From Chromohalobacter beijerinckii (GTDB lineage: Bacteria; Pseudomonadota; Gammaproteobacteria; Pseudomonadales; Halomonadaceae): a DNA stretch of 64,000 nucleotides. Of the stretch, positions 34,325 through 45,804 are shown piece after piece. Both the position numbers and the translations under genes were made by a program. The notes beneath the pieces are model-generated. The model was given only the letters and a program-made list of their open reading frames with translations. It was not told the origin of the DNA and did no database searches. Each line of letters opens with the position of its first letter. The stretch's first letter is position 1. The stretch spans positions 310,001 through 374,000 of the forward strand of contig NZ_JAKGAK010000001.1 of NCBI RefSeq assembly GCF_023061185.1, written 5' to 3'.

Positions 34325-36826
34325 TCATCCCGGTACACGCCATGAGACAGGCATCGGCGTACCGAGTTCGCGCCAGTCCGGGTGTGCGTCGGGCGATGTC
34401 CATACCCAGTAATGCAGCATCGACAGCAACACGGGGTCATCGAGAAAGTTCAGCTTGGCCGAAGGCTCCACCTTAATGGGGTTCTCGGTGACGACCGCCC
34501 TGACCCGTTCCTCGCGACGCTGTCTCAGAAGCGCCGATATGCCATGTCGGCTCGTGGCCAACGCACACCCTAGCGCATTGGCCATAGGATCGACGACCAC
34601 TTGCACGAATGTCGGTGCTGCCGCCTGCTGGGCACGCATACGTTTCAGATGACGCACCATGCGCCGCAACACACGCGGGGGATGCGTCTCTTCGGGAATA
34701 CGAAACAAGCGCGCATGCTGACACCAGCGCCCCAGCGACACACGGCTGGAAAACACCGAAACCGGGATCGACACCATCAAGGCGCCCACGATCGGCGCCA
34801 GCCACCAGAGAAAGGTCGGCTCCATGTAATACACGCCCGCGGCCCACACCGCTCCGATAAGCGTCTGAAAGCCGTGGTGACGCACGGCATCGCCCCACGG
34901 CGTATCGCTGTTGTCACGCGACGGAGAGCGCCACTGTATGGCGCGTCCTAGAAGCGCTGTCAGTACGAAGCGAGTATGGAAGAGCATTCGTACCGGCGCC
35001 ATCAGCATGGAGAACAGCGATTCCAAGACCATGCCCACAAATAGCCGCAAGCCGCCGCCGAACTCCTTGGACCCTTGCGCGATGACCAATATCACGCTGA
35101 GCACCTTGGGCAAGAACAAAAGCGTGGCCGTCGCCGCGAACAGTCCCACCGCCATGGTCGGATTCCACTGCGGCCAGACAGGAAACATCATGCCGGGCTC
35201 GGGGAAATACTGCGGCGTACTCAACGTATGTACCGCCAGCAAAGCGGTCGACAAGATCAGGAACAAGCACCACAACGGCGCCGATATGTACGACATCACT
35301 CCAGTCAGGAAGACCGCGCGATGCACGGGATGGATGCCCTTGGCCAGAAACAGGCGAAAGTTCATCAAGTTGCCATGACACCAGCGACGATCGCGATTGA
35401 GTTCGTCGAGGAGGTTGGGGGGCATCTCTTCGTAACTGCCATCCAGGTTGTAGGCGATCCACACGCCCCATCCCGCCCGGCGCATCAATGCCGCTTCGAC
35501 GAAATCGTGAGACAGAATTTCCCCGGAAAGCGAACCTTTCCCAGGCAGCGGTGCCAGCATGCAGTGACGCATGAAGGGGGCCAGGCGAATGATCGCGTTA
35601 TGCCCCCAGTAATGCGATTCGCCTAACTGCCAGAAATGCAGCCCCGCCGTGAAGAGAGGTCCATAGACACGCGTCGCGAACTGCTGCATGCGTGCATAAA
35701 GGTTCAAGCGGCCAGAGGCGCGCGGCGCGGACTGGATAATCCCAGCCTTGGGATGCGCTTCCATCAACCGCACCAAACGCGTCAAGCAAGCGCCGCTCAT
35801 GACGCTGTCGGCATCCAGCACCACCATATAGCGATAATTGGCGCCCCAACGACGGCAAAAGTCATCGATATTGCCGCTTTTACGCTTCATTCGACGCTGT
35901 CGGCGTCGATAGAAGACGCGGTCGAAGGCCTCCAACTCACGACATAATGCCAGCCAGGCGTGCGTCTCCGCGATCGCCAGTTCGGGATCGAAGGTATCGC
36001 TCAAAATAAACAGGTCGAAGTGGCGCTCCTGGCCGCTATCGCGCAGCGACTCGAGCGTGGCCCGCACGCCAGCAAAAACGCGCGCCACATCCTCATTGCA
36101 AATGGGCACGACCAGCGCCGTACGCGCCGTTTCGTCGATCGGCGCATCTTCCTGTACGTCACGCGCATCGATCGCGTAGCGGTCGCGTCCGCGCAAAAGC
36201 TGGAAGAACCCCATGAGGGCCGTCCAGAATCCCGCCGAGACCCAGCAAAACAACAGCACGAACAACGTCAGGATGGCGACTTCGAGCGCTTGCTTGCCTT
36301 GATAGGGCAATACCGAACGCATGTATTCCGCCGCCACCAGGCTTTGCCCTACCACCAGGAGCAACAGAATCTTGCGACGCAGCCTGCCGACTTTCTGCCA
36401 ACGTGGAGTCGGCATGGCGTCCGCCCCACCCTTTTGACGTCGGCGAAAGCCACGCTCTATCCAGTTGCGCGTACGCTGGGCATAACGCACGAAAGGATTG
36501 GTCGCCCATGGCGCCGGCGCCAAGGGTGTACGCACGATCGGCGGCGTAGTGCAAAGCCGCGTAATGCCTTGCGCGTCAGTCGTGAGCACGGTGGGCGGCG
36601 CCAACGGACGGGCGCTATACGCCAGCGACAGGCGCGCGCCCACCGACGCCGCGGCCGGGTCGTCCTCCGAGACCTCGCACGCGCCGAGACTCGAGTGCAA
36701 GGCTTCCATGCCTTGATCATCGAGGCGACTCGCGAGCAATTCGCGGCGCGCCCCTCGGGAGTCCGTTTCCTGTGCCAGGCGTTCGAGGTAATCGCCGGTC
36801 ACTGTATCAACTCGTTGATCAACCAT
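34325..36826 (-). CDS. opgH: Glucans biosynthesis glucosyltransferase H
   Basis: An inner-membrane glucosyltransferase of about 833 residues that polymerises UDP-glucose into the linear beta-1,2-glucan backbone of osmoregulated periplasmic glucans and moves it to the periplasm. The GT2 core is clear: [25 protein letters not shown] (DxD), [15 protein letters not shown] and [10 protein letters not shown]. Two TM helices precede the core and about five follow. N-terminal PMVDQRVD... is a cytosolic extension. The ATG at 36826 overlaps the opgG stop by eight bases without a strong binding site, suggesting coupling; ATGs at 36874 and 36868 are alternatives. It pairs with OpgG. Confidence 0.93.
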   Translation of the reverse strand: MVDQRVDTVTGDYLERLAQETDSRGARRELLASRLDDQGMEALHSSLGACEVSEDDPAAASVGARLSLAYSARPLAPPTVLTTDAQGITRLCTTPPIVRTPLAPAPWATNPFVRYAQRTRNWIERGFRRRQKGGADAMPTPRWQKVGRLRRKILLLLVVGQSLVAAEYMRSVLPYQGKQALEVAILTLFVLLFCWVSAGFWTALMGFFQLLRGRDRYAIDARDVQEDAPIDETARTALVVPICNEDVARVFAGVRATLESLRDSGQERHFDLFILSDTFDPELAIAETHAWLALCRELEAFDRVFYRRRQRRMKRKSGNIDDFCRRWGANYRYMVVLDADSVMSGACLTRLVRLMEAHPKAGIIQSAPRASGRLNLYARMQQFATRVYGPLFTAGLHFWQLGESHYWGHNAIIRLAPFMRHCMLAPLPGKGSLSGEILSHDFVEAALMRRAGWGVWIAYNLDGSYEEMPPNLLDELNRDRRWCHGNLMNFRLFLAKGIHPVHRAVFLTGVMSYISAPLWCLFLILSTALLAVHTLSTPQYFPEPGMMFPVWPQWNPTMAVGLFAATATLLFLPKVLSVILVIAQGSKEFGGGLRLFVGMVLESLFSMLMAPVRMLFHTRFVLTALLGRAIQWRSPSRDNSDTPWGDAVRHHGFQTLIGAVWAAGVYYMEPTFLWWLAPIVGALMVSIPVSVFSSRVSLGRWCQHARLFRIPEETHPPRVLRRMVRHLKRMRAQQAAAPTFVQVVVDPMANALGCALATSRHGISALLRQRREERVRAVVTENPIKVEPSAKLNFLDDPVLLSMLHYWVWTSPDAHPDWRELGTPMPVSWRVPG

Positions 36827-38408
36827 TGGCGGGGAGCCGGTAATACCAGGTTTCCGAAAGCCGCGCATCCCCATCTTTCAGGTAAGCGCGAATATCCAGA
36901 GGTTTACTGTCATCGCTACGCTTGACGCGTACGAACATCCTCCAACCACCTTCGGCGTCATTGGGAACGACACGACTTTCGACCAGTTCGCCGTTATCTC
37001 CGACGGAGGCATCGACTTCCATGCTGGCACCGTCCTTGATCGATTCCAGTCCCGGCCCCTTGAAATCGACGATGAACGCCAGCGAACCATCGGTCTCGCG
37101 TACCAAGTTGTCTTTGCGTACCTCGCCCTGTGAGCGACGCGTCTGGCCAGCCCAGGATAAATCGGGGCTATGGAACTTGGCTTCGTGCGTCGTCCAGTAC
37201 ATGCGATAATTGAAGTCGAGTTCATCGCCCGCTTGCGGCGCTTCGTCAGGCTTCCACAAGGTGACGATATTGTCGTTGGTCTCGTCTGGCGTGGGGATCT
37301 GGATCAATTCGACCTGGCCCTTGCCCCAATCATCTTGAGGCTCGATCCACACGCTTGGACGACGATCGTAACGATCTTTGAGATCTTCATAATCGTGAAA
37401 GTCGTGACTGCGCTGCAGCAGTCCGAAGCCCTTCAGAGAGTCGACATCCTGCTCGTCGATCATCAACTTGTCAGGATTGGCAAGCGGGCGCCAGGTCCAC
37501 TTCTCGTCATCGCCGCCATCGTGCACCAACAAGCCATTGGAATCATGAATCGCTGGCCGGTAATTGAGTGAATCCGTGGGCTGGCCAGGACCATACAAGT
37601 ACATGCTCGTCAGAGGCGCGACCCCCAGTTTTTCCACGGCGTTACGCATGAAGAGGTGCGATGTCACATCGACGACGGTGTCTTCGCCGGGACGGAGAAC
37701 GAAGCGATAAGCGCCGGCAAGGCTCGGCGAATCGAGCAGTGCGAACACCGTCAGATACTGACTATCGCTGCTTGGCTTGACGACCCAGAACTCACGAAAT
37801 GCGGGGAATTCCTCACCACTGGGTAACGCCGTGTCAATCGCCAGACCACGACCGGAAGCACCATAAGTCTGATCACGCCCCAAGGTGCGGAAATAACTCG
37901 CCCCCTGAAAAGCCATGACTTCATTCATCCGATCGGCGTCATTGAGCGCATTGGTCACCTTGAATCCCGCAAACCCGAGGCCCTCGAGATCTTCCTCGGG
38001 AATATCCAGGTCACCGTAAGCGAAATCGTCAGGATCGAAGGAAATGTCTTCCACTTCACCTTCCACCACGGTGTGTATCTTCACCGAAGTGTCGTAGTGC
38101 ATCCCTTTATGAAAGAAAGCGAGATTGAAGGGTAAGTCGTCGTCTTCCCACAGCGCGTGCCCATCTTTGGTATGGATCTTGGCGTAATCCGCGTACTCCA
38201 GATTGCTCAGCGATTCCGGCAAGTTCGTGCCGGGTGCTTGATACCCTTGCTCGGAACGTTGTTCGGCTTTCTTGACCACATCCTCGAAGCCAAAGGCCAT
38301 ACATGCCTGCGCCGCGAAGGCTAACCATACGCCCAGCATGCCCGCGAGCGGGCGACTACAACGACGCGGAAAAATTGCCGTCAAAAAATGTCGATTCGGT
38401 ACACTCAC
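36819..38408 (-). CDS. opgG: Glucans biosynthesis protein G
   Basis: A periplasmic protein of about 529 residues needed for branching or maturation of osmoregulated periplasmic glucans. The mature part begins [14 protein letters not shown], then [49 protein letters not shown] and [28 protein letters not shown], all conserved in OpgG/OpgD. The signal peptide is long (cut near QACMA|FGF). The start was placed at GTG 38408, seven bases after GGGAG; the open frame runs 60 codons further upstream but that part is not signal-like. It overlaps opgH by eight bases, so they form one osmotically controlled operon in related bacteria. Confidence 0.93.
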   Translation of the reverse strand: MSVPNRHFLTAIFPRRCSRPLAGMLGVWLAFAAQACMAFGFEDVVKKAEQRSEQGYQAPGTNLPESLSNLEYADYAKIHTKDGHALWEDDDLPFNLAFFHKGMHYDTSVKIHTVVEGEVEDISFDPDDFAYGDLDIPEEDLEGLGFAGFKVTNALNDADRMNEVMAFQGASYFRTLGRDQTYGASGRGLAIDTALPSGEEFPAFREFWVVKPSSDSQYLTVFALLDSPSLAGAYRFVLRPGEDTVVDVTSHLFMRNAVEKLGVAPLTSMYLYGPGQPTDSLNYRPAIHDSNGLLVHDGGDDEKWTWRPLANPDKLMIDEQDVDSLKGFGLLQRSHDFHDYEDLKDRYDRRPSVWIEPQDDWGKGQVELIQIPTPDETNDNIVTLWKPDEAPQAGDELDFNYRMYWTTHEAKFHSPDLSWAGQTRRSQGEVRKDNLVRETDGSLAFIVDFKGPGLESIKDGASMEVDASVGDNGELVESRVVPNDAEGGWRMFVRVKRSDDSKPLDIRAYLKDGDARLSETWYYRLPANG

Positions 38409-38662
38409 ATTACTACTCCCTTGCGGCTTTTCAGGGGCCAGTCGCCCCTTTACGTCACATTCTTCGGCTGGACACACTAACGTATGCAATACACCCAACG
38501 AAGATGAAAGTTCCAGAGGCGACGCAGATCGATGAGACGAGAAGCCCTCCATGCTCCCGATACAAGAGCTTAGCATCACGCAGGGCATGAAGGGAGCCCA
38601 CCGGCAGCGTTGTCGTCACATTGCGCCCATCCACGTCTTCTCCAAACCACGAAGGGTACCTG

Positions 38663-40192
38663 ATGTCGATACCGTCAATTCCGTCTCCCTCTCGCACGCC
38701 GAGCCTCGATGTCTGGCGATGGATGGGAACTTTCATTGGTCTTGTGCTGGCCACTTACCCGATCGTGGCGGCCGATCGTCTCTATCTCGACGATATCTGG
38801 CGCAGCATGTATGGCGAGCCCGGTTGGACCTCGAATGCGCGCCCTCTTGCCGACGTCGTCATGCTCGCACTCAATCAAGGCTCTCGCGTCGTCGAGCTGG
38901 CCCCACTTCCTTTATGGCTGGGATTGGCTGGCGTCGCGACCATGCTCGTTGCGCTACGTCAGGCCTTTGTAGAATTTAGCGACGGTCACGCCTGGCTCGC
39001 GATGTCGATGTTGGTATTGCAGCCCTTCTTCCTGCAGAACCTTTCCTATCAGTTCGATGCCTTGCCGATGGCACTTGCCGTCAGCTGCGCCGGACTGGCT
39101 CTCGCCGTCGGCATGCGAGCATCAGCGGGAAAGGGGGTCATGCTGTCAGCCATCGGCTTATTCGCCAGCCTATGCTTCTATCAGGCGGCAGTGAGCGTTT
39201 ACTTCGTGCTACTCGCGTTTCATGCCCTGCTCAGCCTGGCTACGCATGGCACGCTGCAATGGCGACGCCATGTCGGTTTGCTTGCCACTGGCGCCGTCAC
39301 GCTCCTGGGATACAAGCTGATCTCGGGATGGTGGCTGGCTGGCGGCTATAGCCTATCGCATAGCCAAATGGCCGCCCCCGCGGCATTGCCCATGCATATC
39401 GTCGACAACACCCTGACATTCTGGCGCTATGCAGCCAGGACACTCGCTGGCGCACCTTGGTGGGGCCTATCGGCCACGACCCTGATCGCACTGACCGGCC
39501 TGACCCTAGGTGCCCTCCGTCCGTCACAGGCCAAGCACCCCCTTGCATGGCCCTGGCGGCTCTTGCTCATGTTGATCATATTGCTGCTACTACCGCTTGG
39601 CGCACTCGGCATCATGGCGGCGCTTGAAGACCCTCTCTGGCGTCCGCGCACCTTCATCGGGTTCGGTGCCTTGTGCGCCGGCTCACTGTTCTGTGCAGTG
39701 GCTACTTGCGAATATTACGGATGGCGCCGCTTAGGCGTTTCAATGCTTGTTCTCGTGCTGGGAGGTGCCACGGTGATCGCTTATGCCTACGGCAATGCCC
39801 AGGGCAGTCAGAAATCGTTCGAGGAAAGCGTGTCGCGCCAGCTGGTCGACGACCTGCGACGACTCGAGGCGGAAGGTGCCCTCGTCGTCTTCGGCACTCT
39901 CCCACTCAGTAAAAGCGCCGACAATACCGTGCATGCGTTCCCCATACTCAAGGAACTAGTGGGAAGTTATCTCGACAACGGCTACTGGTGGGGCTATCAA
40001 AACCTCTACCGCCTGGGCTTGCCCCAACGTTACGCGTTCAATGGCGACCAGGCGCTGCGCGACGCCTTCGCTGACCACTGCACTACTCTCGAGCCTCTCT
40101 TGGAACGTGGCTGGTACACGCTATATCAGTGGCAAGACGCAATCTTCGTGTCCTTGGACGGGGCTTGTCGACGGGATACTGGCGACTCATGA
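38663..40192 (+). CDS. GtrII-type membrane glucosyltransferase
   Basis: A protein of about 509 residues with around ten TM helices and a C-terminal soluble part. The periplasmic loop after helix 1 carries the acidic pair in RLYLDDIWRSMYG and then WTSNARPLADVVM, resembling the DDxxR...GRPL pattern of the GtrII glucosyltransferase family, which adds glucosyl groups to surface polysaccharides using a lipid-linked donor. The last 130 residues look globular. No gtrA flippase or gtrB gene is adjacent. Start 38663 has AAGGG about seven bases upstream. It diverges from opgG over about 255 bases; whether it modifies periplasmic glucans or O-antigen is inference. Confidence 0.8.
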   Translation: MSIPSIPSPSRTPSLDVWRWMGTFIGLVLATYPIVAADRLYLDDIWRSMYGEPGWTSNARPLADVVMLALNQGSRVVELAPLPLWLGLAGVATMLVALRQAFVEFSDGHAWLAMSMLVLQPFFLQNLSYQFDALPMALAVSCAGLALAVGMRASAGKGVMLSAIGLFASLCFYQAAVSVYFVLLAFHALLSLATHGTLQWRRHVGLLATGAVTLLGYKLISGWWLAGGYSLSHSQMAAPAALPMHIVDNTLTFWRYAARTLAGAPWWGLSATTLIALTGLTLGALRPSQAKHPLAWPWRLLLMLIILLLLPLGALGIMAALEDPLWRPRTFIGFGALCAGSLFCAVATCEYYGWRRLGVSMLVLVLGGATVIAYAYGNAQGSQKSFEESVSRQLVDDLRRLEAEGALVVFGTLPLSKSADNTVHAFPILKELVGSYLDNGYWWGYQNLYRLGLPQRYAFNGDQALRDAFADHCTTLEPLLERGWYTLYQWQDAIFVSLDGACRRDTGDS

Positions 40193-40391
40193 GCCGTGTT
40201 ATACAGACATTACTTGGGCAATGTCAGACAAATGGCGAATGGTAGTTTACTGTTTGCCGGCTAAAATTCGTCACCACGATGTAGTGTCATCGACGCGCCC
40301 GTACGCTTGAAGCCTGACGATATGCCAAGGGCAGTCGCCAGTCTTCAATCGCCACGGCCATGATCCATGAAAGTCCAAGGATGCCCATTCC

Positions 40392-41987
40392 ATGCATGCC
40401 CTGACGCTGATCTCGTTTCTTTTCTTCACGGGGCTCGTCGCACTGATCACTTGGTTGATCACGCGCCGCGACGACCTGCGTAGCACCAGCGGCTACTTCT
40501 TGGCCGGTCGTAGCCTGACTTTTCCGCTGATCGCCGGCTCACTTTTGATGACCAATCTCTCCACCGAGCAGATGGTGGGTCTCAATGGATCCGCCTTCAC
40601 CGATGGCCTGAGTGTCATGGCGTGGGAGGTCGTTGCGGTCGTGGCTCTGGTGCTGCTGGCGCTTTTCTTTCTGCCACGCTTCCTGCGTAGCGGGATCGCG
40701 ACCATCCCGCAATTACTGGAGATCCGCTTCGACCACGGCACGCAGTTGATCTGTAACATCATCTTCCTGATCGCCTATGCGGTCATTCTGCTCCCTATCG
40801 TGCTGTACTCCGGCGCGATCGGCTTGCAAGGCATGCTCGATCTCCAAGGGCTGACGGGTATCGAATCGGGCAGTTTTCTGCTGTGGGCGACCGTATGGAT
40901 CGTAGGCCTGATCGGCGCCGTGTATGCGCTCTTCGGGGGGCTGCGGACGGTGGCCGTGTCCGATACGCTCAATGGCGTCGGGCTGCTCATCGGCGGCCTC
41001 TTGATCGTGTTTTTCGCTCTCAATGCGGTCAGCGATGGCGGAGGCATCCTGGCCGGCTGGGATATCCTCAACGAACAGCATCCCGAGATGTTCAATTCGA
41101 TGGGGCGCGAGGATCAGGCCGTACCCTTCGCCACGCTGTTCACCGGTGTCTTCCTGATCAACCTGTTCTACTGGACCACCAACCAGCAGATCATTCAGCG
41201 CACCTTCGCCGCCAAGAGCCTTGCCGAAGGCCAGAAAGGTGTCCTGCTAACCGGTTTCTTCAAGCTTCTCGGCCCCCTGTACCTCGTACTCCCGGGTATC
41301 ATCGCGTATCACATGTATGCCGACCAGGGCGTCAAGGCCGATGAAGCCTACGGCCACCTGGTGTTCGACGTCCTGCCCCCTTACCTGACCGGCTTCTTCG
41401 CTGCCGTGATGGTCGGCGCCATCCTGTCGTCGTTCAACTCGGCGCTGAATAGCACCACAACACTATTCAGCCTGGGCATCTATAAAGGCGTCATCAACAA
41501 GAACGCCGATGAAGCCCAGGTCGTTAAAGTGGGGAAGATCTTCGGCTGGATCATGGCCATTGCCGCCATGGTCATCGCACCGCTTCTCGCGGGTCAGGAA
41601 AGTTTGTTCAGCTACTTGCAGACGATGAACGCGATTTACTTCATTCCCATCCTGGCCGTGGTCCTGGTCGGGCTTCTCACTAAGCGCGTCCCCGCCATTG
41701 CCGCCAAGGTAGGCTTGGTCGCGGGTTGCTTGTTGATAGCAGCGGGATATTTCATACCGCCCTTCAACAAAATTCTCGACGTCACTAGTCAGTACCATTT
41801 CGTAGCAGGCGTCTTCGTGCTGCTGATCGCCATCATGCTGATCATCGGCAAGGTCTACCCGCGCGAAACCAAGTGGGTTCATCAGGATGCGGGCGAAGTC
41901 GACCTGACTCCCTGGAAAGGTGCTTGGCCCGTGGGCTTGGTGCTAGTCCTGTGCGTCATCGCCATCTACGCTGCGTTTGCCGGCTAG
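40392..41987 (+). CDS. Sodium:solute symporter (SSS family)
   Basis: A 531-residue transporter with about 14 TM helices. It begins TRRDDLRSTSGYFLAGRSLTFPLIAGSLLMTNLSTEQMVGLNGSAF, the SSS opening with the sodium-site serine/threonine region, and contains GAVYALFGGLRTVAVSDTLNG and LSSFNSALNSTTTLFSLGIYKG. Similarity is greatest to the SGLT/YidK-type group for sugars or related polyols rather than proline or acetate carriers, but the solute is not certain. The sequence ends in a short cytosolic tail and one last helix. A strong terminator follows. The gene stands alone; the 199 bases before it must hold its promoter. Confidence 0.88.
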   Translation: MHALTLISFLFFTGLVALITWLITRRDDLRSTSGYFLAGRSLTFPLIAGSLLMTNLSTEQMVGLNGSAFTDGLSVMAWEVVAVVALVLLALFFLPRFLRSGIATIPQLLEIRFDHGTQLICNIIFLIAYAVILLPIVLYSGAIGLQGMLDLQGLTGIESGSFLLWATVWIVGLIGAVYALFGGLRTVAVSDTLNGVGLLIGGLLIVFFALNAVSDGGGILAGWDILNEQHPEMFNSMGREDQAVPFATLFTGVFLINLFYWTTNQQIIQRTFAAKSLAEGQKGVLLTGFFKLLGPLYLVLPGIIAYHMYADQGVKADEAYGHLVFDVLPPYLTGFFAAVMVGAILSSFNSALNSTTTLFSLGIYKGVINKNADEAQVVKVGKIFGWIMAIAAMVIAPLLAGQESLFSYLQTMNAIYFIPILAVVLVGLLTKRVPAIAAKVGLVAGCLLIAAGYFIPPFNKILDVTSQYHFVAGVFVLLIAIMLIIGKVYPRETKWVHQDAGEVDLTPWKGAWPVGLVLVLCVIAIYAAFAG

Positions 41988-42014
41988 ACGACCCTACGAC
42001 AACACGCATGACAC

Positions 42015-42047
42015 AAAAGGCCCGCGCCGTGATGGCGCGGGCCTTTT
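42015..42047 (+). terminator. Rho-independent terminator of the SSS transporter gene
   Basis: A perfect 14-bp stem (42015-42028 with 42034-42047) with a five-base loop ends in TTTT. It lies 28 bases after the stop codon. Confidence 0.9.
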
Positions 42048-42096
42048 CATTGTCGAGGAGCAAAAGCATCGCCCTTGCAAGCCGGGCATCGTCATG

Positions 42097-42130
42097 AAAA
42101 CGCCCGATCGGCATTGCAGCCGACCGGGCG
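42097..42130 (-). terminator. Rho-independent terminator of purA
   Basis: On the minus strand a 12-bp stem with one mismatch (42119-42130 with 42101-42112, loop six bases) leads into TTTT at 42100-42097, about 33 bases after the purA stop. Confidence 0.85.
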
Positions 42131-42162
42131 TCGCTCAAGTGAAGCGGGCAAACGCTCAGGGT

Positions 42163-43491
<1,329 letters not shown>

Positions 43492-44673
43492 TTACGCGAG
43501 CGGTTCGACCCGCCATTCGCCGTTGGTTTCCACTAGCTGTCGATCACAACGCTGTTCACGAGGCCCCACACGCTGCCCTGGCAATGCTTGAATGACGCGT
43601 TCACCGGAAGCGCGCAGATGCGCAATGGCCTGGGTGAGCGCGGCACGATCATCGGCAGGCGCCCAGATGGCGTCACCGCGCGGACCGCTTTCGATCAGCG
43701 AGGCCAACAGCTTGAGATCCATGGAAAATCCCGTCGCCGGGCGCGCCCGACCGAAGGCGCGTCCAGTATCATCATAGCGCCCTCCCTTGGCCAAAGCCTG
43801 ACCGTACCCCGGCACATACGCCGCAAATACCATACCCGTGTGATATTGATACCCGCGTAACTCAGCCAGGTCGATATACACCTCGGCCTGTAGATGATTG
43901 GCCGTGACGGCCCGGCACAACGCCTGAAGTTCATCCAGCGCCGCCGTGACTGCGGGAGGCGCGCCCGCAAAGACCTCACGGGCTTGGTCAAGCATCTCCT
44001 GGCCCCCGTATAGACGCGGCAACGTTTGCAGCATCTCGGCTAACGCGGGGTCACGCACATCCCGCGCGACCAGGGCATCGACGTCGTTGAAGGCCTTGCG
44101 CTCGATGGCTTCGAAAAGCGCATACTCGCTTTCCGCATTCAATGCCGCCGCGTGCACCAAGGCACGATAGATGCCGATATGGCTGAGCGCCAGGTGAGTT
44201 TCGCCCGCCCCGGCGACTTCCAGCCCCGTGAGCGCCAGCCGCAACACCTCGATATCCGCGTCCAACCCCGCATGGCCGAACAGCTCCACCCCCACCTGAG
44301 TCGGGCTGCGCCCTCCCTGGTGTTGATCGGCCTTGGCACGCAACACGGTCGTGCAATAGCAAAGTCGCGCCGGCCCATTGCGCTTCAATGAATGCGCATC
44401 CATACGCGCTACCTGTGGCGTCACATCTGCGCTGGCGCCCATCATCCGTCCGGAGAGCTGGTCGGTCAGCTTGAACGTCTGCAGATCGAGATCGGTCCCC
44501 GTTCCGGTCAAAAGCGAATCGAGAAACTCGACCGTCGGAGGAATCACCAAGTCATATCCCCAGCGATCATAGAGATCGAGCAACGCACGACGCAGTTGTT
44601 CCATGCGCGTCGCCTGAGGCGGAAGTACTTCATCCATGCCGTCGGGAAGCAGCCAGCGGTCAGCGATGGTCAT
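43492..44673 (-). CDS. hisZ: ATP phosphoribosyltransferase regulatory subunit HisZ
   Basis: A 393-residue paralogue of histidyl-tRNA synthetase that forms a complex with short-form HisG and gives it histidine feedback control. It has the class II synthetase fold remnants (LLPDGMDEVLPPQATRMEQLRRALLDLYDRWGYDLVIPP, motif 2 around LCYCTTVLRAKADQHQGGR, QVGVELFGHAG) but no anticodon-binding domain. The final region PRGDAIWAPADDRAALTQAIAHLR is typical of HisZ. Start 44673 follows AGGA; the long upstream open frame is low in family similarity. No hisG is nearby. The promoter should lie between here and the hflC terminator. Confidence 0.95.
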   Translation of the reverse strand: MTIADRWLLPDGMDEVLPPQATRMEQLRRALLDLYDRWGYDLVIPPTVEFLDSLLTGTGTDLDLQTFKLTDQLSGRMMGASADVTPQVARMDAHSLKRNGPARLCYCTTVLRAKADQHQGGRSPTQVGVELFGHAGLDADIEVLRLALTGLEVAGAGETHLALSHIGIYRALVHAAALNAESEYALFEAIERKAFNDVDALVARDVRDPALAEMLQTLPRLYGGQEMLDQAREVFAGAPPAVTAALDELQALCRAVTANHLQAEVYIDLAELRGYQYHTGMVFAAYVPGYGQALAKGGRYDDTGRAFGRARPATGFSMDLKLLASLIESGPRGDAIWAPADDRAALTQAIAHLRASGERVIQALPGQRVGPREQRCDRQLVETNGEWRVEPLA

Positions 44674-44815
44674 TTTTCGGTCCTGCCAGAAATGAGTGGC
44701 GTATTGGCATCGTCGGCTGAGGGCGAGACGACACGAACGCTGACACGTCATGTCGGTCGCATACCGAGCCCGTCGCGAATCGCCGTAGAGGCATCCATAT
44801 CCGCTGACAGGCCAC

Positions 44816-44839
44816 AAAAAAACCGGGCGGCGCCCGGTG
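44816..44839 (-). terminator. Rho-independent terminator after hflC
   Basis: On the minus strand ACCGGGC (44838-44832) pairs with GCCCGGT (44828-44822) over a three-base loop and runs into a seven-T stretch. It lies about 70 bases after the hflC stop and closes the long mutL-hflC unit. Confidence 0.92.
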
Positions 44840-44908
44840 TCAAGAGTCTATCACGTTTGGCCTCCGGATGTACCCCGGACCGCGGTACCCCGGAGACCAG
44901 GTCGTGAC

Positions 44909-45802
44909 TTATTCGTCGTTACTGCTTGCCTCGCCGTTCGGCGACCGGAAATAACGGAAGAACTCGCTATCCGGGCTCAACAACAGCATATCGTCGCCCT
45001 TGTCGAAGCTGTTCCGATACGCTTGCAGGGAACGATAGAAACTAAAGAAGTCCTCATCCTGCTTATAAGCGCTGGCGTAGATTTCCGCCGATTTGGCATC
45101 ACCTTCACCACGCAGCGTCTCGGCCTTCTTACGCGCATTCGCCAGCGTCACCTGACGCTCACGATCGGCCCGGGCGCGAATACGCTCGGCCTGCTCCTGC
45201 CCCTGGGCGCGATACTGACGCGCCTCGGCATTACGCTCGGTGCGCATGCGCTGGAAAACCGCCTGCTGAACCTCTTGGGGCAGCTCGACACGCTTGAGAC
45301 GAATATCCAGTATTGCGACACCGACCTCTTCGCGCAGTCGTTCATCCAGCTGTTGCTGGGGCTCCTCGAGCATCTCGTTGCGTTCTTCGCTGATGATCTT
45401 GTCCACTTCGCGACTACCGAAGGCATTACGCAAGCTTTCATCGACGCGCGGCGCAATGAGGTCTTCGGCACGTGACGCCTCGCCTCGTGTAGCCTGATAG
45501 AACAGGCTGGGATCGACGACCTGCCACTTGACGTAGGAGTCGACTATCAAGGCATTGCGACGCGCTGTCAGGAAGCGACTTTCGGTGCTTTCCAGCATCT
45601 GCACGCGCGCATCGAAGAAGCGCACGGTGTTGAGCACCGGCCACTTTACGTGCAAGCCAGGTTCGATATCCGTCTGTACCACCTCGCCGAAGCGTAACTT
45701 GATGGCACGCTGCTTCTCCGTCACCACATACAAGCTGGAACTGGCGATCCAGGCCCCCACGGCCAGCAGTGCGACGATACCCAAGGCACGATTGTTGACC
45801 AT
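44909..45802 (-). CDS. hflC: HflC, FtsH modulator subunit
   Basis: A 297-residue SPFH/stomatin-type protein with one N-terminal TM helix (residues 8-26) and a periplasmic body. It assembles with HflK into a large cage around the FtsH protease, limiting its access to membrane substrates. YVVTEKQRAIKLRFGEVVQTDIEPGLHVKWP is the conserved opening; a coiled-coil rich in Glu/Arg/Ala (QVTLANARKKAETLRGEGDAKSAEIYASAY) follows. It starts two bases after the hflK stop, so it is translated with it. Terminal residues are acidic. Confidence 0.97.
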   Translation of the reverse strand: MVNNRALGIVALLAVGAWIASSSLYVVTEKQRAIKLRFGEVVQTDIEPGLHVKWPVLNTVRFFDARVQMLESTESRFLTARRNALIVDSYVKWQVVDPSLFYQATRGEASRAEDLIAPRVDESLRNAFGSREVDKIISEERNEMLEEPQQQLDERLREEVGVAILDIRLKRVELPQEVQQAVFQRMRTERNAEARQYRAQGQEQAERIRARADRERQVTLANARKKAETLRGEGDAKSAEIYASAYKQDEDFFSFYRSLQAYRNSFDKGDDMLLLSPDSEFFRYFRSPNGEASSNDE

Positions 45803-45804
45803 GA

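Noticed and set aside
35960-36925. 321-codon open frame opposite opgH
   Set aside because: Antisense shadow of a clearly conserved gene; rich in Arg/His/Gln with no domain.
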